DNA of 64,000 nucleotides from Stakelama portus (GCF_003171655.1 NZ_QFZL01000003.1:248001-312000); one strand, 5' to 3'; positions 1-8,119 are shown, numbered from the stretch's first letter. Program-made: numbers and translations. Notes: generated by a model from the letters alone, not told the origin.

Positions 1-154
1 CGGCAATATCGGCCGGCGGAACCGTTTCGGGCTCCGGGTCGTTCAAAATGGGGTTCCGGATCTCAAAGGCGAGACCGGGAGTGGTGCCGACTGCAACTGC
101 GCCAGCACAAAAAGTCACAGCCGCGATAATCGCGGCGCGAACACGAAAAGTCAT
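1..154 (-). CDS. Exported protein, N-terminal 51 residues only (runs off window)
   Basis: An open frame starts at ATG 154 and reads to the window edge without a stop. The first 30 or so residues look like a Sec signal peptide: MTFRVRAAII, then an alanine/valine-rich core ending near PGLA. The short mature part seen is rich in Pro, Asp and Glu (ILNDPEPETVPP). The family cannot be recognised from 51 residues. It lies downstream of the DUF1491 gene on the same strand, separated by 159 bases. Confidence 0.6.
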   Translation of the reverse strand, partial: MTFRVRAAIIAAVTFCAGAVAVGTTPGLAFEIRNPILNDPEPETVPPADIA

Positions 155-288
155 TTTTCATCGCATATATGCGGTTGGTGCGCGGTCAGGCCTCAAAAAC
201 AAAACCGGGCCTGCCGGGCCTCCCCCCGACTGCGTTTCCGGCGAGCAAGAACGCGCTCCCGGCCTAACGCCCAAAATAACGTGACGCG

Positions 289-305
289 CCTATCGTTTCG
301 ATAGG
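289..305 (-). repeat. Inverted repeat just downstream of the DUF1491 gene
   Basis: A perfect 7-base inverted repeat with a 3-base loop (CCTATCG, TTT, CGATAGG) begins 8 bases beyond the stop codon of the DUF1491 gene on the minus strand. No run of T follows on that strand, so it is not a typical intrinsic terminator. It may stabilise a transcript end. The rest of 155-313 shows nothing recognisable apart from the likely leader of the exported protein. Confidence 0.4.
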
Positions 306-313
306 AATTAAAG

Positions 314-652
314 TCAATCGAAAAGCAGCGTCTCGGCGGCGAAACGTTCCGCCTGTGCGACATCCAGTTCCACAACCCATAAATCAGGATCGCTGACCCG
401 GCGCTTCTGCCAATAATCCCGGATTTCCGCGACTAAGGGATTATCCGTGGGTCCTGAGCAAATCAGCGCGGGCCGACCGTCGGGCCCCAGCCCGCGTTCG
501 TAAAATCGTGGATCCTCCCCCCGATCGACTGCAAGAATCAGGATCGCACCGGCGGTGTCGTCGCCATGGGCAAGCACGGCGGCATGGCCGCCTTGCGCGA
601 AAACACGCCGGATCAACGCATTGACAAGCAGGCTGCTCGTCGGGCGCGCCAT
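314..652 (-). CDS. DUF1491 family protein
   Basis: A 112-residue protein starting MARPTSSLLVNALIRR. It matches, from memory, the alphaproteobacterial DUF1491 family: about 110 residues, a conserved start, and a DPDLWVVELD motif near the C terminus. No function is established. ATG 652 overlaps the stop of the upstream thioesterase by one base (TGATG), suggesting coupled translation; a TTG one codon earlier is possible. It is the fourth gene of an hpf-ptsN-thioesterase-DUF1491 run. Confidence 0.8.
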   Translation of the reverse strand: MARPTSSLLVNALIRRVFAQGGHAAVLAHGDDTAGAILILAVDRGEDPRFYERGLGPDGRPALICSGPTDNPLVAEIRDYWQKRRVSDPDLWVVELDVAQAERFAAETLLFD

Positions 653-1125
653 CAATCGTCCGACCGATAGCCGCGCAGCGACGCGAGCGGGATTTTGGAC
701 CGCATGAAGGTGCCGGTCCCGCGCGCGGCCTCCTCGCCAGTGGCATCGATCAGCCGGGATTCGGCAACGAAGACGCGCCGCTGACCGCTTACCCAGCGAC
801 CCTCGGCAATCACCGGCCCTTCCGGCAGCGGCTTGGTGAGCAGGATGTTGAATGCAGTCGTCAACAGAAAGCGATCGGTGACAAGGCTGTTCGCCGCATA
901 AAAGGCAGCGTCGTCGAGCATCTTGAAATAGCTTGTCCCATGCGCCGCTCCGGCGGCGTGGAAAAAGCGCGAATCGATCGTGAAGCGGATACGCGCGATG
1001 CCGCTTTCGGGGATTTCCAGCACCGAATCGAACAGCTGGTTGATCGGCGCCGCATCGTACAACGATTCCAGGGCGCGGAAATGCGCTTGCGCCCCGGTCG
1101 GCCGCTGCGGATCAGGCGGCGTCAC
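652..1125 (-). CDS. PaaI/4HBT-type hotdog thioesterase
   Basis: A 157-residue protein with hotdog-fold features: HGTSYFKMLDDAAFYAANS in the middle, where the Asp is in the usual catalytic region, followed by strands such as LLTTAFNILLTKPLPEG and GRWVSGQRRVFVAESRLID. The family hydrolyses acyl-CoA thioesters; the substrate is unknown. GTG 1125 is chosen because longer frames run deep into ptsN; this start overlaps the ptsN end by 14 bases. The last codons overlap the DUF1491 start. Confidence 0.8.
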   Translation of the reverse strand: MTPPDPQRPTGAQAHFRALESLYDAAPINQLFDSVLEIPESGIARIRFTIDSRFFHAAGAAHGTSYFKMLDDAAFYAANSLVTDRFLLTTAFNILLTKPLPEGPVIAEGRWVSGQRRVFVAESRLIDATGEEAARGTGTFMRSKIPLASLRGYRSDD

Positions 1126-1579
1126 GCGTCTCCACTCCGGCGAGCAGGGCGAACAGCGCATCTTTCGATCCGGCGCCGCGCAGCTTGTCGGCAAAATCCT
1201 GGTCGCGCATGCACCGCGATACCTTGGCCAGCGCCTTGAGATGCAATGCGCCGGCATTCACTGGCGAAATCAACGCAAACACCAGATCGACAGGCAGGTC
1301 GTCGACAGCGCCGAAATCGATCGGCCGCGACAGCCGCACGAACAGCCCGACCGTGCGGCGGACCTGATCGGTCTTGCCGTGCGGAATGGCGATGCCGTTG
1401 CCGAAACCGGTCGATCCCAGCTTTTCGCGCGCGACCAGCCGATCGGTCACCAGCGCGGCATCAAGGCCATAGGCCTCGGATGCCAACGCGCCGAGCTGCT
1501 GCAAAAGCGATTTCCGACTGGCCGCGTGAACGCCGCAGCGGACGGCCTCCGGCGCCAGCAGGTCATTAAAATCCGTCAT
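1112..1579 (-). CDS. ptsN: PTS IIA-like nitrogen-regulatory protein PtsN
   Basis: A 155-residue EIIA-Ntr domain. The phosphorylatable histidine is His67 in IAIPHGK, within the family motif around GSTGFGNGIAIPHG. The protein is the end point of the PtsP-NPr-PtsN phosphorelay, which in Proteobacteria links nitrogen and potassium status to gene control rather than to sugar import. ATG 1579 gives the usual length; an upstream ATG would add 23 atypical residues. It sits 44 bases downstream of hpf, as in many rpoN-hpf-ptsN loci, although rpoN is not here. Confidence 0.93.
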   Translation of the reverse strand: MTDFNDLLAPEAVRCGVHAASRKSLLQQLGALASEAYGLDAALVTDRLVAREKLGSTGFGNGIAIPHGKTDQVRRTVGLFVRLSRPIDFGAVDDLPVDLVFALISPVNAGALHLKALAKVSRCMRDQDFADKLRGAGSKDALFALLAGVETRDAA

Positions 1580-1623
1580 CTTCTTCCACGAATGCAATGG
1601 GCGGCGGCGCCGAACGGCGCCTG

Positions 1624-2202
1624 TCAGGCCCGGTTGGGTTCGACCCAACCGATCGTGCCGTCACCGCGACGATAGACCATATTATACGAACCGGTCCCGC
1701 TATTGCGGAACAACAGCGCATTGGTGTTGCGCAGATCGAGCATCATCACTGCGTCCGAAACCGTTGCATCGGGCACATCGACGCGCGTTTCGGCGATGAT
1801 CGGCGGCGAATCCTGCGCTTCTTCCTCTTCGGAATCGGCGAAAACCGTATAGCCGGCAGCATCGAGTTCGGCACGTTCCATCGCTGCGATCGCCGCACCA
1901 TTATTGCGGTCCTTCAGCCGGCGCATATAGCGGCGCAGCTGCTTTTCGATCTTGTCGGCGGTGCGTTCGAACGCGGCATGCGCATCCATGCCATCGCTAT
2001 GCCCCTTGAGCACCAGCCCCTGCATCACATGCGCGACGATATCGCAGGTAAAGCCGTTGTCATGCGGCCCCTTGCCGAACGTGACCTGCGCGGAAATCGC
2101 ACGCGAAAAATATTTGTCGGCAATACCCTGGAGCCGGTCCTCGACATGCGACTTCAGCGCATCGCCCGTATCGACCTGATGTCCTGAAACCCGGATATCC
2201 AT
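1624..2202 (-). CDS. hpf: Ribosome hibernation promoting factor, long form
   Basis: A 192-residue protein. The N-terminal S30AE domain (MDIRVSGHQVDTGDALKSHV) binds the 30S decoding region. An acidic linker (about 130-140, SEEEEAQD) leads to the C-terminal dimerisation domain ending in YRRGDGTIGWVEP, so it is the long type that makes 100S ribosome dimers by itself. ATG 2202 follows a good Shine-Dalgarno (CAGGAG, 5 bases away) and is preferred to an ATG 10 codons upstream. Confidence 0.94.
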   Translation of the reverse strand: MDIRVSGHQVDTGDALKSHVEDRLQGIADKYFSRAISAQVTFGKGPHDNGFTCDIVAHVMQGLVLKGHSDGMDAHAAFERTADKIEKQLRRYMRRLKDRNNGAAIAAMERAELDAAGYTVFADSEEEEAQDSPPIIAETRVDVPDATVSDAVMMLDLRNTNALLFRNSGTGSYNMVYRRGDGTIGWVEPNRA

Positions 2203-2254
2203 ATAACTCTCCTGACGCAGTGAGGCGTGCACCTAGGCACGCGCTTTCCGACCG

Positions 2255-2944
2255 TCAACTGGGGGCTTTTCCCCATAACGGCTGATCCATTTGCGCAATA
2301 AATGCCGCGTGACGTTCCAGCTCCGCATCGCTGATCGTGAAACTTCGCGCGGCGCGCACCGTGTTTCGTACCGGCGCCTGCACCGGTTGCAGCAATGCCG
2401 ATTCCGCCTCAACCGCAAGGCCGAGCGTAATCTGCCGGCCCCCGGTAAGCTCGATATAGACCTGGGCGAGCAGCTGCGCGTCGAGCAACGCGCCGTGAAG
2501 CGTGCGCTGGCTGAGGTCGATGCCATAGCGGGTGCAAAGCGCGTCGAGCGTGTGCTTCGCGCCGGGATGTTTGACGCGCGCGATCGACAAGGTGTCGATC
2601 ATCCGCTCGCCATGGACATGCGGCCTGCCGCACATGCCCAGTTCGCCATTCAGAAAGCCGAAATCGAACCCTGCATTGTGCGCGACCAGCGGCGAATCGC
2701 CGATGAAATCGAGCAATTCCTCGCACCGCTCGTGAAAACAGGGTTTGTCGGATAGAAACACTTCGCTGAGGCCGTGGACGTTGAACGCCTCGATCGGCAT
2801 CGCCCGCTGCGGATTGAAATAAGCGTGGAAGCTCGCACCCGTCGGGACACGGTTGATCAGCTCGATACAGCCGATTTCGACCATCCGGTCGCCCGATGAA
2901 AAACTGAGCCCGGTGGTTTCGGTGTCGAACACGATCTCGCGCAT
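2255..2944 (-). CDS. dnaQ: DNA polymerase III epsilon subunit (proofreading exonuclease)
   Basis: A 229-residue DEDDh 3'-5' exonuclease: Exo I FDTETTG (Asp7, Glu9), Exo II VAHNAGFDFGFLN, and Exo III with His and Asp in HGALLDAQ. The C-terminal tail after about residue 180 is the segment that in E. coli contacts the polymerase subunit. It is the last gene of the ppsR-maf-aroE-coaE-dnaQ run; in Caulobacter the same run borders the origin. It lies 7 bases after coaE. Confidence 0.95.
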   Translation of the reverse strand: MREIVFDTETTGLSFSSGDRMVEIGCIELINRVPTGASFHAYFNPQRAMPIEAFNVHGLSEVFLSDKPCFHERCEELLDFIGDSPLVAHNAGFDFGFLNGELGMCGRPHVHGERMIDTLSIARVKHPGAKHTLDALCTRYGIDLSQRTLHGALLDAQLLAQVYIELTGGRQITLGLAVEAESALLQPVQAPVRNTVRAARSFTISDAELERHAAFIAQMDQPLWGKAPS

Positions 2945-2951
2945 GGGGGGG

Positions 2952-3545
2952 TTATCCTCCTGCAGCGCCGACTAGGCAAGCGATCACCGCGCGCACCGCC
3001 GCGCGCGTCGATTCGAGCGTGCCGCCGGTCGGAATCACGAAGTCGGCGCGCGCCCGTTTTTCCGAATCGGGCGTCTGCTTGGCCAGGATCGCTTCGAACC
3101 GCGCTTGCGTCATTCCCGGACGGGCAAGGACGCGCGCGCGCTGGACATCGGCAGGCGCCGATACGACGGCGATCTTGTCGACATGCTCCCAGCCACCGGT
3201 TTCGAACAGCAGCGGCACGTCGAGCAGCACCAGCGGCGCATCGGCATGGCGCGCCAGAAAATTAGCGCGTTCGCTGCCCACTGCGGGATGAACGATGGAC
3301 TCTAGACGCGCCAGCGCTTCGGGATCAGCAAATACGGCTTCGGCAAGCATCGTGCGATCGACACCCAGTTCGGATGTCGTATCGGGAAAATGTGCTTCGA
3401 TCTCGGCGACCAGCCGACCGCCGGGCCCCTGAAGATGATGGACGACCGCATCGGCATCGAACACCGGGACGCCTTCGTCGGCGAACATCGCCGCGACGGT
3501 GGATTTTCCCATGCCGATCGAGCCAGTCAGGCCAAGCGTGATCAT
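2952..3545 (-). CDS. coaE: Dephospho-CoA kinase
   Basis: A 197-residue kinase that phosphorylates dephospho-CoA in the last step of coenzyme A synthesis. The P-loop is at residues 8-15 (GSIGMGKS). Then come the family's FDADAVVHHL segment, a VDRTMLAEAVF region, and LLDVPLLFETG. It starts at ATG 3545, overlapping the aroE stop by 4 bases, and is co-transcribed with aroE, maf and ppsR. Confidence 0.95.
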   Translation of the reverse strand: MITLGLTGSIGMGKSTVAAMFADEGVPVFDADAVVHHLQGPGGRLVAEIEAHFPDTTSELGVDRTMLAEAVFADPEALARLESIVHPAVGSERANFLARHADAPLVLLDVPLLFETGGWEHVDKIAVVSAPADVQRARVLARPGMTQARFEAILAKQTPDSEKRARADFVIPTGGTLESTRAAVRAVIACLVGAAGG

Positions 3546-4354
3546 GCCGTCAGCAGCTCGCGCAATTCCGCATCGCGGTCGCGCGGCGGTTCGGCGCCGA
3601 AGAAGATCGCGAACGCGGCCGCCGCCTGGCCGATCAGCATTTCGAGTCCGTCGACGGCAGCCAGATCGCGCGCGCGCGCCTGCGCCAGCAAGGGCGTTTC
3701 GATCGGCGCATAAACCAGGTCATAGACGACGGCATCATCGGGCAGATCGTCGAGATCGACGTCGAGCGGCGGTTGCCCCTGCATTCCCAGCGGACTGGCA
3801 TTGACCAGCAGATCGGCAGCCGGAAGCGGCGCATCGAGCGGCAATGCGTCGCCCTTCAGTCCGAAATGTCCCAGCAGCGCCCCGGCCTTGAGGACATTGC
3901 GGTTTAGCAGCGTCACGCGATCAAAGCCCATTCGCGACAGCGCGAACAGCACGGCGCGCGCGCCACCGCCCGCACCGACGACCGCGGCATGTGCCCCGGT
4001 CCAGGCCGATCCGGACAAGGGGCCGTAAAAGCCCGCTGCGTCGGTATTGGTGCCGACCAGCGTCCCGTCCTCATCGCGAAATATGGTGTTCATCGCGCCG
4101 ATGCTCGAGCGCACATCGCCGCGATCCTCGACATGGGCCAGCACCGCTTCCTTATGCGGAATCGTGACGTTGCAACCGCGCCATTCCGGCAGGTCGCGGC
4201 ACCGCGCGAAATAGCCGGCGAGATCATCGGCACTGACGCGACAGGCGTCATAGCTGCCATCTATGCCCAGCGCGTCGAGCCAGAAGCGATGGATCAGCGG
4301 CGATTTGCTGTGTGCGATGGGGTCGCCGATCACCTCGGCGCGCAATATGGTCAT
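3542..4354 (-). CDS. aroE: Shikimate dehydrogenase (NADP+)
   Basis: A 270-residue enzyme that reduces 3-dehydroshikimate in aromatic amino acid synthesis. The substrate-binding SKS motif is near residues 16-18 (IAHSKSPLIH). The catalytic lysine lies in NVTIPHKEAV. The NADP loop is VVGAGGGARAV, with a basic residue following in LLNRN. ATG 4354 overlaps the maf stop by 4 bases and fits the family start; an ATG 77 codons upstream lies inside maf and is rejected. Confidence 0.95.
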   Translation of the reverse strand: MTILRAEVIGDPIAHSKSPLIHRFWLDALGIDGSYDACRVSADDLAGYFARCRDLPEWRGCNVTIPHKEAVLAHVEDRGDVRSSIGAMNTIFRDEDGTLVGTNTDAAGFYGPLSGSAWTGAHAAVVGAGGGARAVLFALSRMGFDRVTLLNRNVLKAGALLGHFGLKGDALPLDAPLPAADLLVNASPLGMQGQPPLDVDLDDLPDDAVVYDLVYAPIETPLLAQARARDLAAVDGLEMLIGQAAAAFAIFFGAEPPRDRDAELRELLTA

Positions 4355-4947
4355 GTCGGGATCACCTTGCGAGTGCGCAAATAGTCGAGCAGCGGCAATA
4401 AAGGCATGCCCAATATTGTGAAATGGCTGCCTTCGATCCGCGAGAACAGCTGAGCACCCATCGCCTCGAGCCGATAGCCGCCGACGCACCAGCCGATTTC
4501 CGGCCATTCGGCGTCGAGATAGGCCGCGATGAAAGCCTCGCTCAGCGGGCGGACATGCAAACGAGCGCGATCGACATGACGCCATATCGGACGGCCGGAT
4601 TCGGCGATTACGGCGGCGCTGAAAAGATCATGGTGCCGCCCCGAAATCGCGCGCAGCTGTTCGGCCGCATGTTCGCGCGATTGCGGCTTTTCGAGCAAGG
4701 TCGCATCGTCGAGCGCGACGACGGAGTCGCATCCGAGCACCAGCCCGCCGGGCGCCATCCGCGAAATCTTGCATGCCTTTAGCTCTGCAAGCGCATCGGC
4801 AAGGTCGCACGGCGCGATCCCGCCCGAAATCAGCGACGCCGTCGCCGATTCCTCATCGACCTGCGCGACCACGGCTTCATACGGAACGCCGGCAGCATCC
4901 AGCATCGCCCGCCGCGATGCACTTTGCGACGCGAGGATCAGGCTCAT
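4351..4947 (-). CDS. maf: Maf-family nucleotide pyrophosphatase
   Basis: A 198-residue Maf/HAM1-fold protein. It begins LILASQSASRRAML, the family's nucleotide-binding start, and has LGCDSVVAL with the catalytic-region Asp and EKPQS. Maf proteins hydrolyse non-canonical or modified NTPs to NMP and pyrophosphate. ATG 4947 overlaps the ppsR stop by 4 bases. It is third in the origin-proximal run. Confidence 0.93.
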   Translation of the reverse strand: MSLILASQSASRRAMLDAAGVPYEAVVAQVDEESATASLISGGIAPCDLADALAELKACKISRMAPGGLVLGCDSVVALDDATLLEKPQSREHAAEQLRAISGRHHDLFSAAVIAESGRPIWRHVDRARLHVRPLSEAFIAAYLDAEWPEIGWCVGGYRLEAMGAQLFSRIEGSHFTILGMPLLPLLDYLRTRKVIPT

Positions 4948-5765
4948 GCGTCCCGCTTCGCAAGATTGCGTTCGTTGACCAGCGTGATGATCGCCGCCGC
5001 GGTTTCTTCGATCGAACGTCGCGTCACATCGATGACCGGCCATTCATTGTCGCCGAACATCCGCCGCGCGAACGTGACTTCGCGGGCGACGGCGTCATGA
5101 TCGACATAGTCGGTCTCGGGCTGCTGGTTGAGCGAAAGCAGGCGGTTGCGGCGGATCTGCACCAGCCGGTCGGCGCTGGTGGTCAGCCCCACGACGAGCG
5201 GGTGACGCAGCGCAAACAGCGTCTTCGATGGTGGCGATTCGACCACGATCGGGACATTCGCCGTCTTGAATCCGCGATTGGCGAGATAGATTGAGGTCGG
5301 CGTCTTCGATGAACGCGAGACTCCGACCAAAATGATATCGGCTTCCTCCCAATCCTCCTCACCGACGCCATCGTCATGCGCGATGGTGAACTGGATCGCG
5401 TCGACGCGCTGAAAATATGCAGCGTCGAGCATATGCTGGCGGCCGGGCCGGGCCTTGGCTTCCTGTCCAAGAAGATTCGAAAGCGCATGATTGACGGCGT
5501 CGAGCGGGGCAACAGCGGGCAGGCCCATGGCGCGGCAGCGGCTTTCGAGCGTCCGCCGTATCTCGCGATCGACCAGCGTGAAGAGTACCAGTCCCGGATT
5601 GAGCGAAATTTCCTGCAGAATCCGCTCAAGATGCGTTTCCGATCGCACCATCGGCCAGAAATGGCGCATGGTTTCGACGCCGTCATATTGCGCGAGCGCC
5701 GCCTTCGCGATGTTCTCGAGCGTCTCGCCGGTCGAATCCGACAGGAGGTGGAGATGGAGCTGCAT
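4944..5765 (-). CDS. ppsR: Pyruvate, phosphate dikinase/PEP synthase regulatory protein (DUF299)
   Basis: A 273-residue bifunctional kinase/pyrophosphorylase. The family switches pyruvate-phosphate dikinase or PEP synthase by ADP-dependent threonine phosphorylation and Pi-dependent removal. It starts with HLLSDSTGET, and the P-loop-like GVSRSSKTPTS is at 148-158. It is the first gene left of the predicted origin, the same place as duf299 in Caulobacter. ATG 5765 fits the family start; frames further upstream enter the origin. Confidence 0.9.
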   Translation of the reverse strand: MQLHLHLLSDSTGETLENIAKAALAQYDGVETMRHFWPMVRSETHLERILQEISLNPGLVLFTLVDREIRRTLESRCRAMGLPAVAPLDAVNHALSNLLGQEAKARPGRQHMLDAAYFQRVDAIQFTIAHDDGVGEEDWEEADIILVGVSRSSKTPTSIYLANRGFKTANVPIVVESPPSKTLFALRHPLVVGLTTSADRLVQIRRNRLLSLNQQPETDYVDHDAVAREVTFARRMFGDNEWPVIDVTRRSIEETAAAIITLVNERNLAKRDA

Positions 5766-6079
5766 CAGCGGCGGGACGAAACTGTGGAAAACATGCGGAC
5801 ATGCGCTAGCGCAATGCCGGCACGCGGCCAAGCTTGCCGGACTCGATCGAGTCGTTCGACAGTCATCCACAGCGCCGTCCCCAGCGCGTGATTCATTGCA
5901 CAGTCTGTGGATTATGCGGATGAGCGGGTGCGAATCCGCATGCGGCCATCGCCATCGATCGAGTCAAGCTGTTGGCTTCGGCGGGAACAACGCATAAGCC
6001 CCGGCATCCACGCACCAACAGACTCCAACAATAACTAGATTCTCTTAATTAGATTAGGTTGGAAGGAAGCCTTGCCGAC
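5766..6079. other. Predicted chromosomal replication origin (oriC)
   Basis: A 314-base non-coding gap between ppsR and hemE, the position of Cori in Caulobacter crescentus. DnaA-box-like 9-mers, each one base from TTATCCACA or its complement, are at 5783-5791 (TGTGGAAAA), 5863-5871 (TCATCCACA) and 5906-5914 (TGTGGATTA); a weaker one is at 6004-6012. An AT-rich segment at about 6027-6058, next to hemE, is a candidate unwinding element. Seven GANTC sites, the CcrM target, lie at 5840, 5849, 5890, 5932, 5961, 6021 and 6038. It has not been tested by GC skew. Confidence 0.78.
5840..5853. repeat. 14-base palindrome with two GANTC sites in oriC
   Basis: GACTCGATCGAGTC is a perfect palindrome and carries a CcrM-type site in each arm. 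Eleven of its bases (TCGATCGAGTC, 5843-5853) recur at 5955-5965 in the same orientation. It could be a protein-binding or methylation-controlled element of the origin. Confidence 0.6.
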
Positions 6080-7114
6080 ATGACCGATGCCAAACCGCTG
6101 CTCGCAACGCTGAAAGGCGAACGGCAGGAACGGCCGCCAATATGGTTCATGCGCCAGGCCGGCCGCTATCTGCCCGAATATCGGGAGTTGCGCGCTGAAA
6201 AGGGCGGATTCCTGGATCTGGTGCACGACAGCGATGCCGCTGCGGAAGTCACGCTTCAACCGATCCGTCGTTTCGCGTTCGACGGGGCGATCCTGTTCTC
6301 CGACATTCTCGTCATTCCGATGGCGCTCGGCCAAAAGCTCTGGTTCGAAGCCGGGGAAGGTCCGCGACTGGCGCCGAAAATGACCGATGCGGCACAGGTT
6401 GGGGCGCTCGATTATGATCCCGCCGCGCTGACGCCGGTCTATGGGACGATCACGCGCGTGAAGGCAGCGCTTCCGGGCAATGTCACCTTTCTGGGCTTTG
6501 CTGGCAGTCCCTGGACCATCGCGACCTATATGATCGCCGGTCAGGGAAGCCGCGAACAGGCCGAGGCACGGCGGCTTGCCTATGCCGATCCGGAACTGAT
6601 GCAGACTCTGGTCGACCATATCGTGTCGGCGACGATCGAATATCTGCTTGCTCAGATTGCGGCGGGGGTCGAGGCAGTGCAGCTGTTCGACAGCTGGGCG
6701 GGAAGCCTGTCCCCGGCGCAGTTCGAACGCTGGGTGATCGCACCGACCGCGCATATTGTCGCCGAATTGCGTGCCCGGGCGCCGCATGTGCCGATCATCG
6801 GCTTTCCCAAAGGCGCCGGCGGCAAACTAGCCGCCTATGCCGCCGAAACGGGGGTGGACGCGATCGGGCTCGATGAAACCGTCGATCCGCTATGGGCGAA
6901 TGCGAATTTGCCGGCGGATTTGCCGGTGCAGGGCAATCTCGATCCGCTGGTGCTGATAGCCGGGGGAACGACGCTGAACAATGCGATCGACCGGATTCTG
7001 CGTGCGTTTGCCGATCGGCCGCATATCTTCAATCTGGGCCATGGTATTCAACAGGATACGCCGATCGACCATGTCCATGCGGCGCTGGCGCGGATCAGGG
7101 GAGAAACGAAATGA
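6080..7114 (+). CDS. hemE: Uroporphyrinogen decarboxylase
   Basis: A 344-residue cytosolic enzyme that removes four acetate carboxyls from uroporphyrinogen III to give coproporphyrinogen III. The family signatures PPIWFMRQAGRYLPEY near the N terminus and GFAGSPWTIATYM in the middle are present, as is the substrate-contact Asp in LFSDILVIP. ATG 6080 has GGAAGGAAG upstream; a TTG at 6059 is an alternative. The stop overlaps the hemJ start (ATGA). Its promoter probably lies in the AT-rich side of oriC. Confidence 0.95.
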   Translation: MTDAKPLLATLKGERQERPPIWFMRQAGRYLPEYRELRAEKGGFLDLVHDSDAAAEVTLQPIRRFAFDGAILFSDILVIPMALGQKLWFEAGEGPRLAPKMTDAAQVGALDYDPAALTPVYGTITRVKAALPGNVTFLGFAGSPWTIATYMIAGQGSREQAEARRLAYADPELMQTLVDHIVSATIEYLLAQIAAGVEAVQLFDSWAGSLSPAQFERWVIAPTAHIVAELRARAPHVPIIGFPKGAGGKLAAYAAETGVDAIGLDETVDPLWANANLPADLPVQGNLDPLVLIAGGTTLNNAIDRILRAFADRPHIFNLGHGIQQDTPIDHVHAALARIRGETK

Positions 7115-7557
7115 CGGGGTTCCTGGGCGGCCTGTATCTGTGGGTAAAGGCGTTGCATGTGATTTTCGTCATCTTCTGGATGGCGGGGCTGTTCCTGTTT
7201 CCGCGCTATCTGATCCATCATCAGGAAGCGCTCGACCGGCCCGACGAAGCCGCCGCCTGGGTTGCGCGCGAGGCCAAGCTGCGTTCGATCATCCTGACGC
7301 CGTCGCTGATTATCGTCTGGCTTTCGGGGCTGGCGATCGCATTGTCGGGCGGATGGTTTGCGGGGCAAGGCTGGCTCCACGCCAAATTGCTGCTGGTGGT
7401 GCTGCTGACCGGGTTTCACGGCTGGGCCGTTGCCTATTCGAAAAAGCTGGCGCGCGGCGAAACGCGTTTTCCGACGCGGACGCTGCGCATGCTCAACGAA
7501 GTTCCTGGACTCGCAGTGGTTTTGATCGTCATACTCGTTGTCGTGAAACCTTTTTGA
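7111..7557 (+). CDS. hemJ: Protoporphyrinogen IX oxidase HemJ
   Basis: A 148-residue membrane protein with about four hydrophobic helices. It has the HemJ/UPF0093 features: a helix-1 His in KALHVIFVIFWMAGL, FPRYLIHH, AKLRSIILTP, and a conserved HAKLLLV. It performs the oxidation of protoporphyrinogen IX in bacteria lacking HemG and HemY. It overlaps hemE by 4 bases, so both haem genes are co-transcribed. An eight-T run follows at about 7566-7573, but no clear stem precedes it. Confidence 0.9.
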   Translation: MTGFLGGLYLWVKALHVIFVIFWMAGLFLFPRYLIHHQEALDRPDEAAAWVAREAKLRSIILTPSLIIVWLSGLAIALSGGWFAGQGWLHAKLLLVVLLTGFHGWAVAYSKKLARGETRFPTRTLRMLNEVPGLAVVLIVILVVVKPF

Positions 7558-7588
7558 TACCGGGCTTTTTTTTGAGATCGGGGCCGCA

Positions 7589-7939
7589 ATGGGCGCATTT
7601 CTGACGATGATGTTCGCGATCGGCCTTGCCGTTCCGCAGGAACAGGCGACCGATCCCAATATCGACGATCTCAAATGCGTTGCGACGCTTGCCGCCGCGC
7701 TGGATGCTGCGCCGGCCGACCAGCAGCAATTGCTGTCGCTCGGCGTGATCTATTTCATGGGCCGGATCGATGGCCGCAGTCCGGGATTTGATTTTTCAGG
7801 CCAGCTGCGTGGGTTGCTCGATCAGGGAAACTCCGAAACCGAGATGCAGGCCGAAATCACCCGCTGTTCGGCGATATTGCGCGATCGCGGACAGGCGATG
7901 ATCGCGTTGGGCCAGGAAATTTCGGGCGCCGCGCAATAG
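7589..7939 (+). CDS. Small exported protein, paralogue of the protein at 55321-55674
   Basis: A 116-residue protein of unknown function with a short N-terminal hydrophobic stretch (MGAFLTMMFAIGLAVPQ), probably a signal peptide. The mature part has two cysteines (LKCVATLAAAL, EITRCSAILRDRG) around a central SLGVIYFMGRIDGR. The same pattern occurs in the protein at 55321-55674: Cys, then GVMYFVGKLIGRLGR, then Cys. The two cysteines could form a disulfide in the periplasm. It lies 31 bases after hemJ and ends about 180 bases before rho. Confidence 0.75.
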   Translation: MGAFLTMMFAIGLAVPQEQATDPNIDDLKCVATLAAALDAAPADQQQLLSLGVIYFMGRIDGRSPGFDFSGQLRGLLDQGNSETEMQAEITRCSAILRDRGQAMIALGQEISGAAQ

Positions 7940-7971
7940 CGCGAATCGCCTGCTGTTGATCGCGCGGCAGC

Positions 7972-8000
7972 TTGACTTGCGCCATAGCCGCTCCTAGGTC
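7972..8000 (+). promoter_or_regulatory. Candidate housekeeping promoter of rho
   Basis: TTGACTT (7972-7978), 14 bases, then CCTAGGTC (7993-8000). This fits the alphaproteobacterial pattern TTGACGS-N10-14-GCTANAWC known from Caulobacter. It predicts a leader of about 110 bases before the rho start at 8120, long enough for autoregulation, which is common for rho. No riboswitch was recognised in the leader. Confidence 0.55.
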
Positions 8001-8119
8001 TCGATCCGACGTTCGCCATTGGTGGGCGCCGCCCTCCTTTCAGCATCGTTTCGCGCGCTTTTCCGCCTTTTCGCCGACCGACGCTACCCTTCCCATATGC
8101 GCAGCTTTTCGGACTTTTC

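Noticed and set aside
6040..6058. Possible CtrA site (TTAA-N7-TTAA) at the AT-rich end of oriC
   Set aside because: Only one TTAA half is present; the second half reads AGGT. Not enough to claim CtrA control.
7560..7575. T8 run after hemJ as an intrinsic terminator
   Set aside because: No stem of useful length precedes the run.
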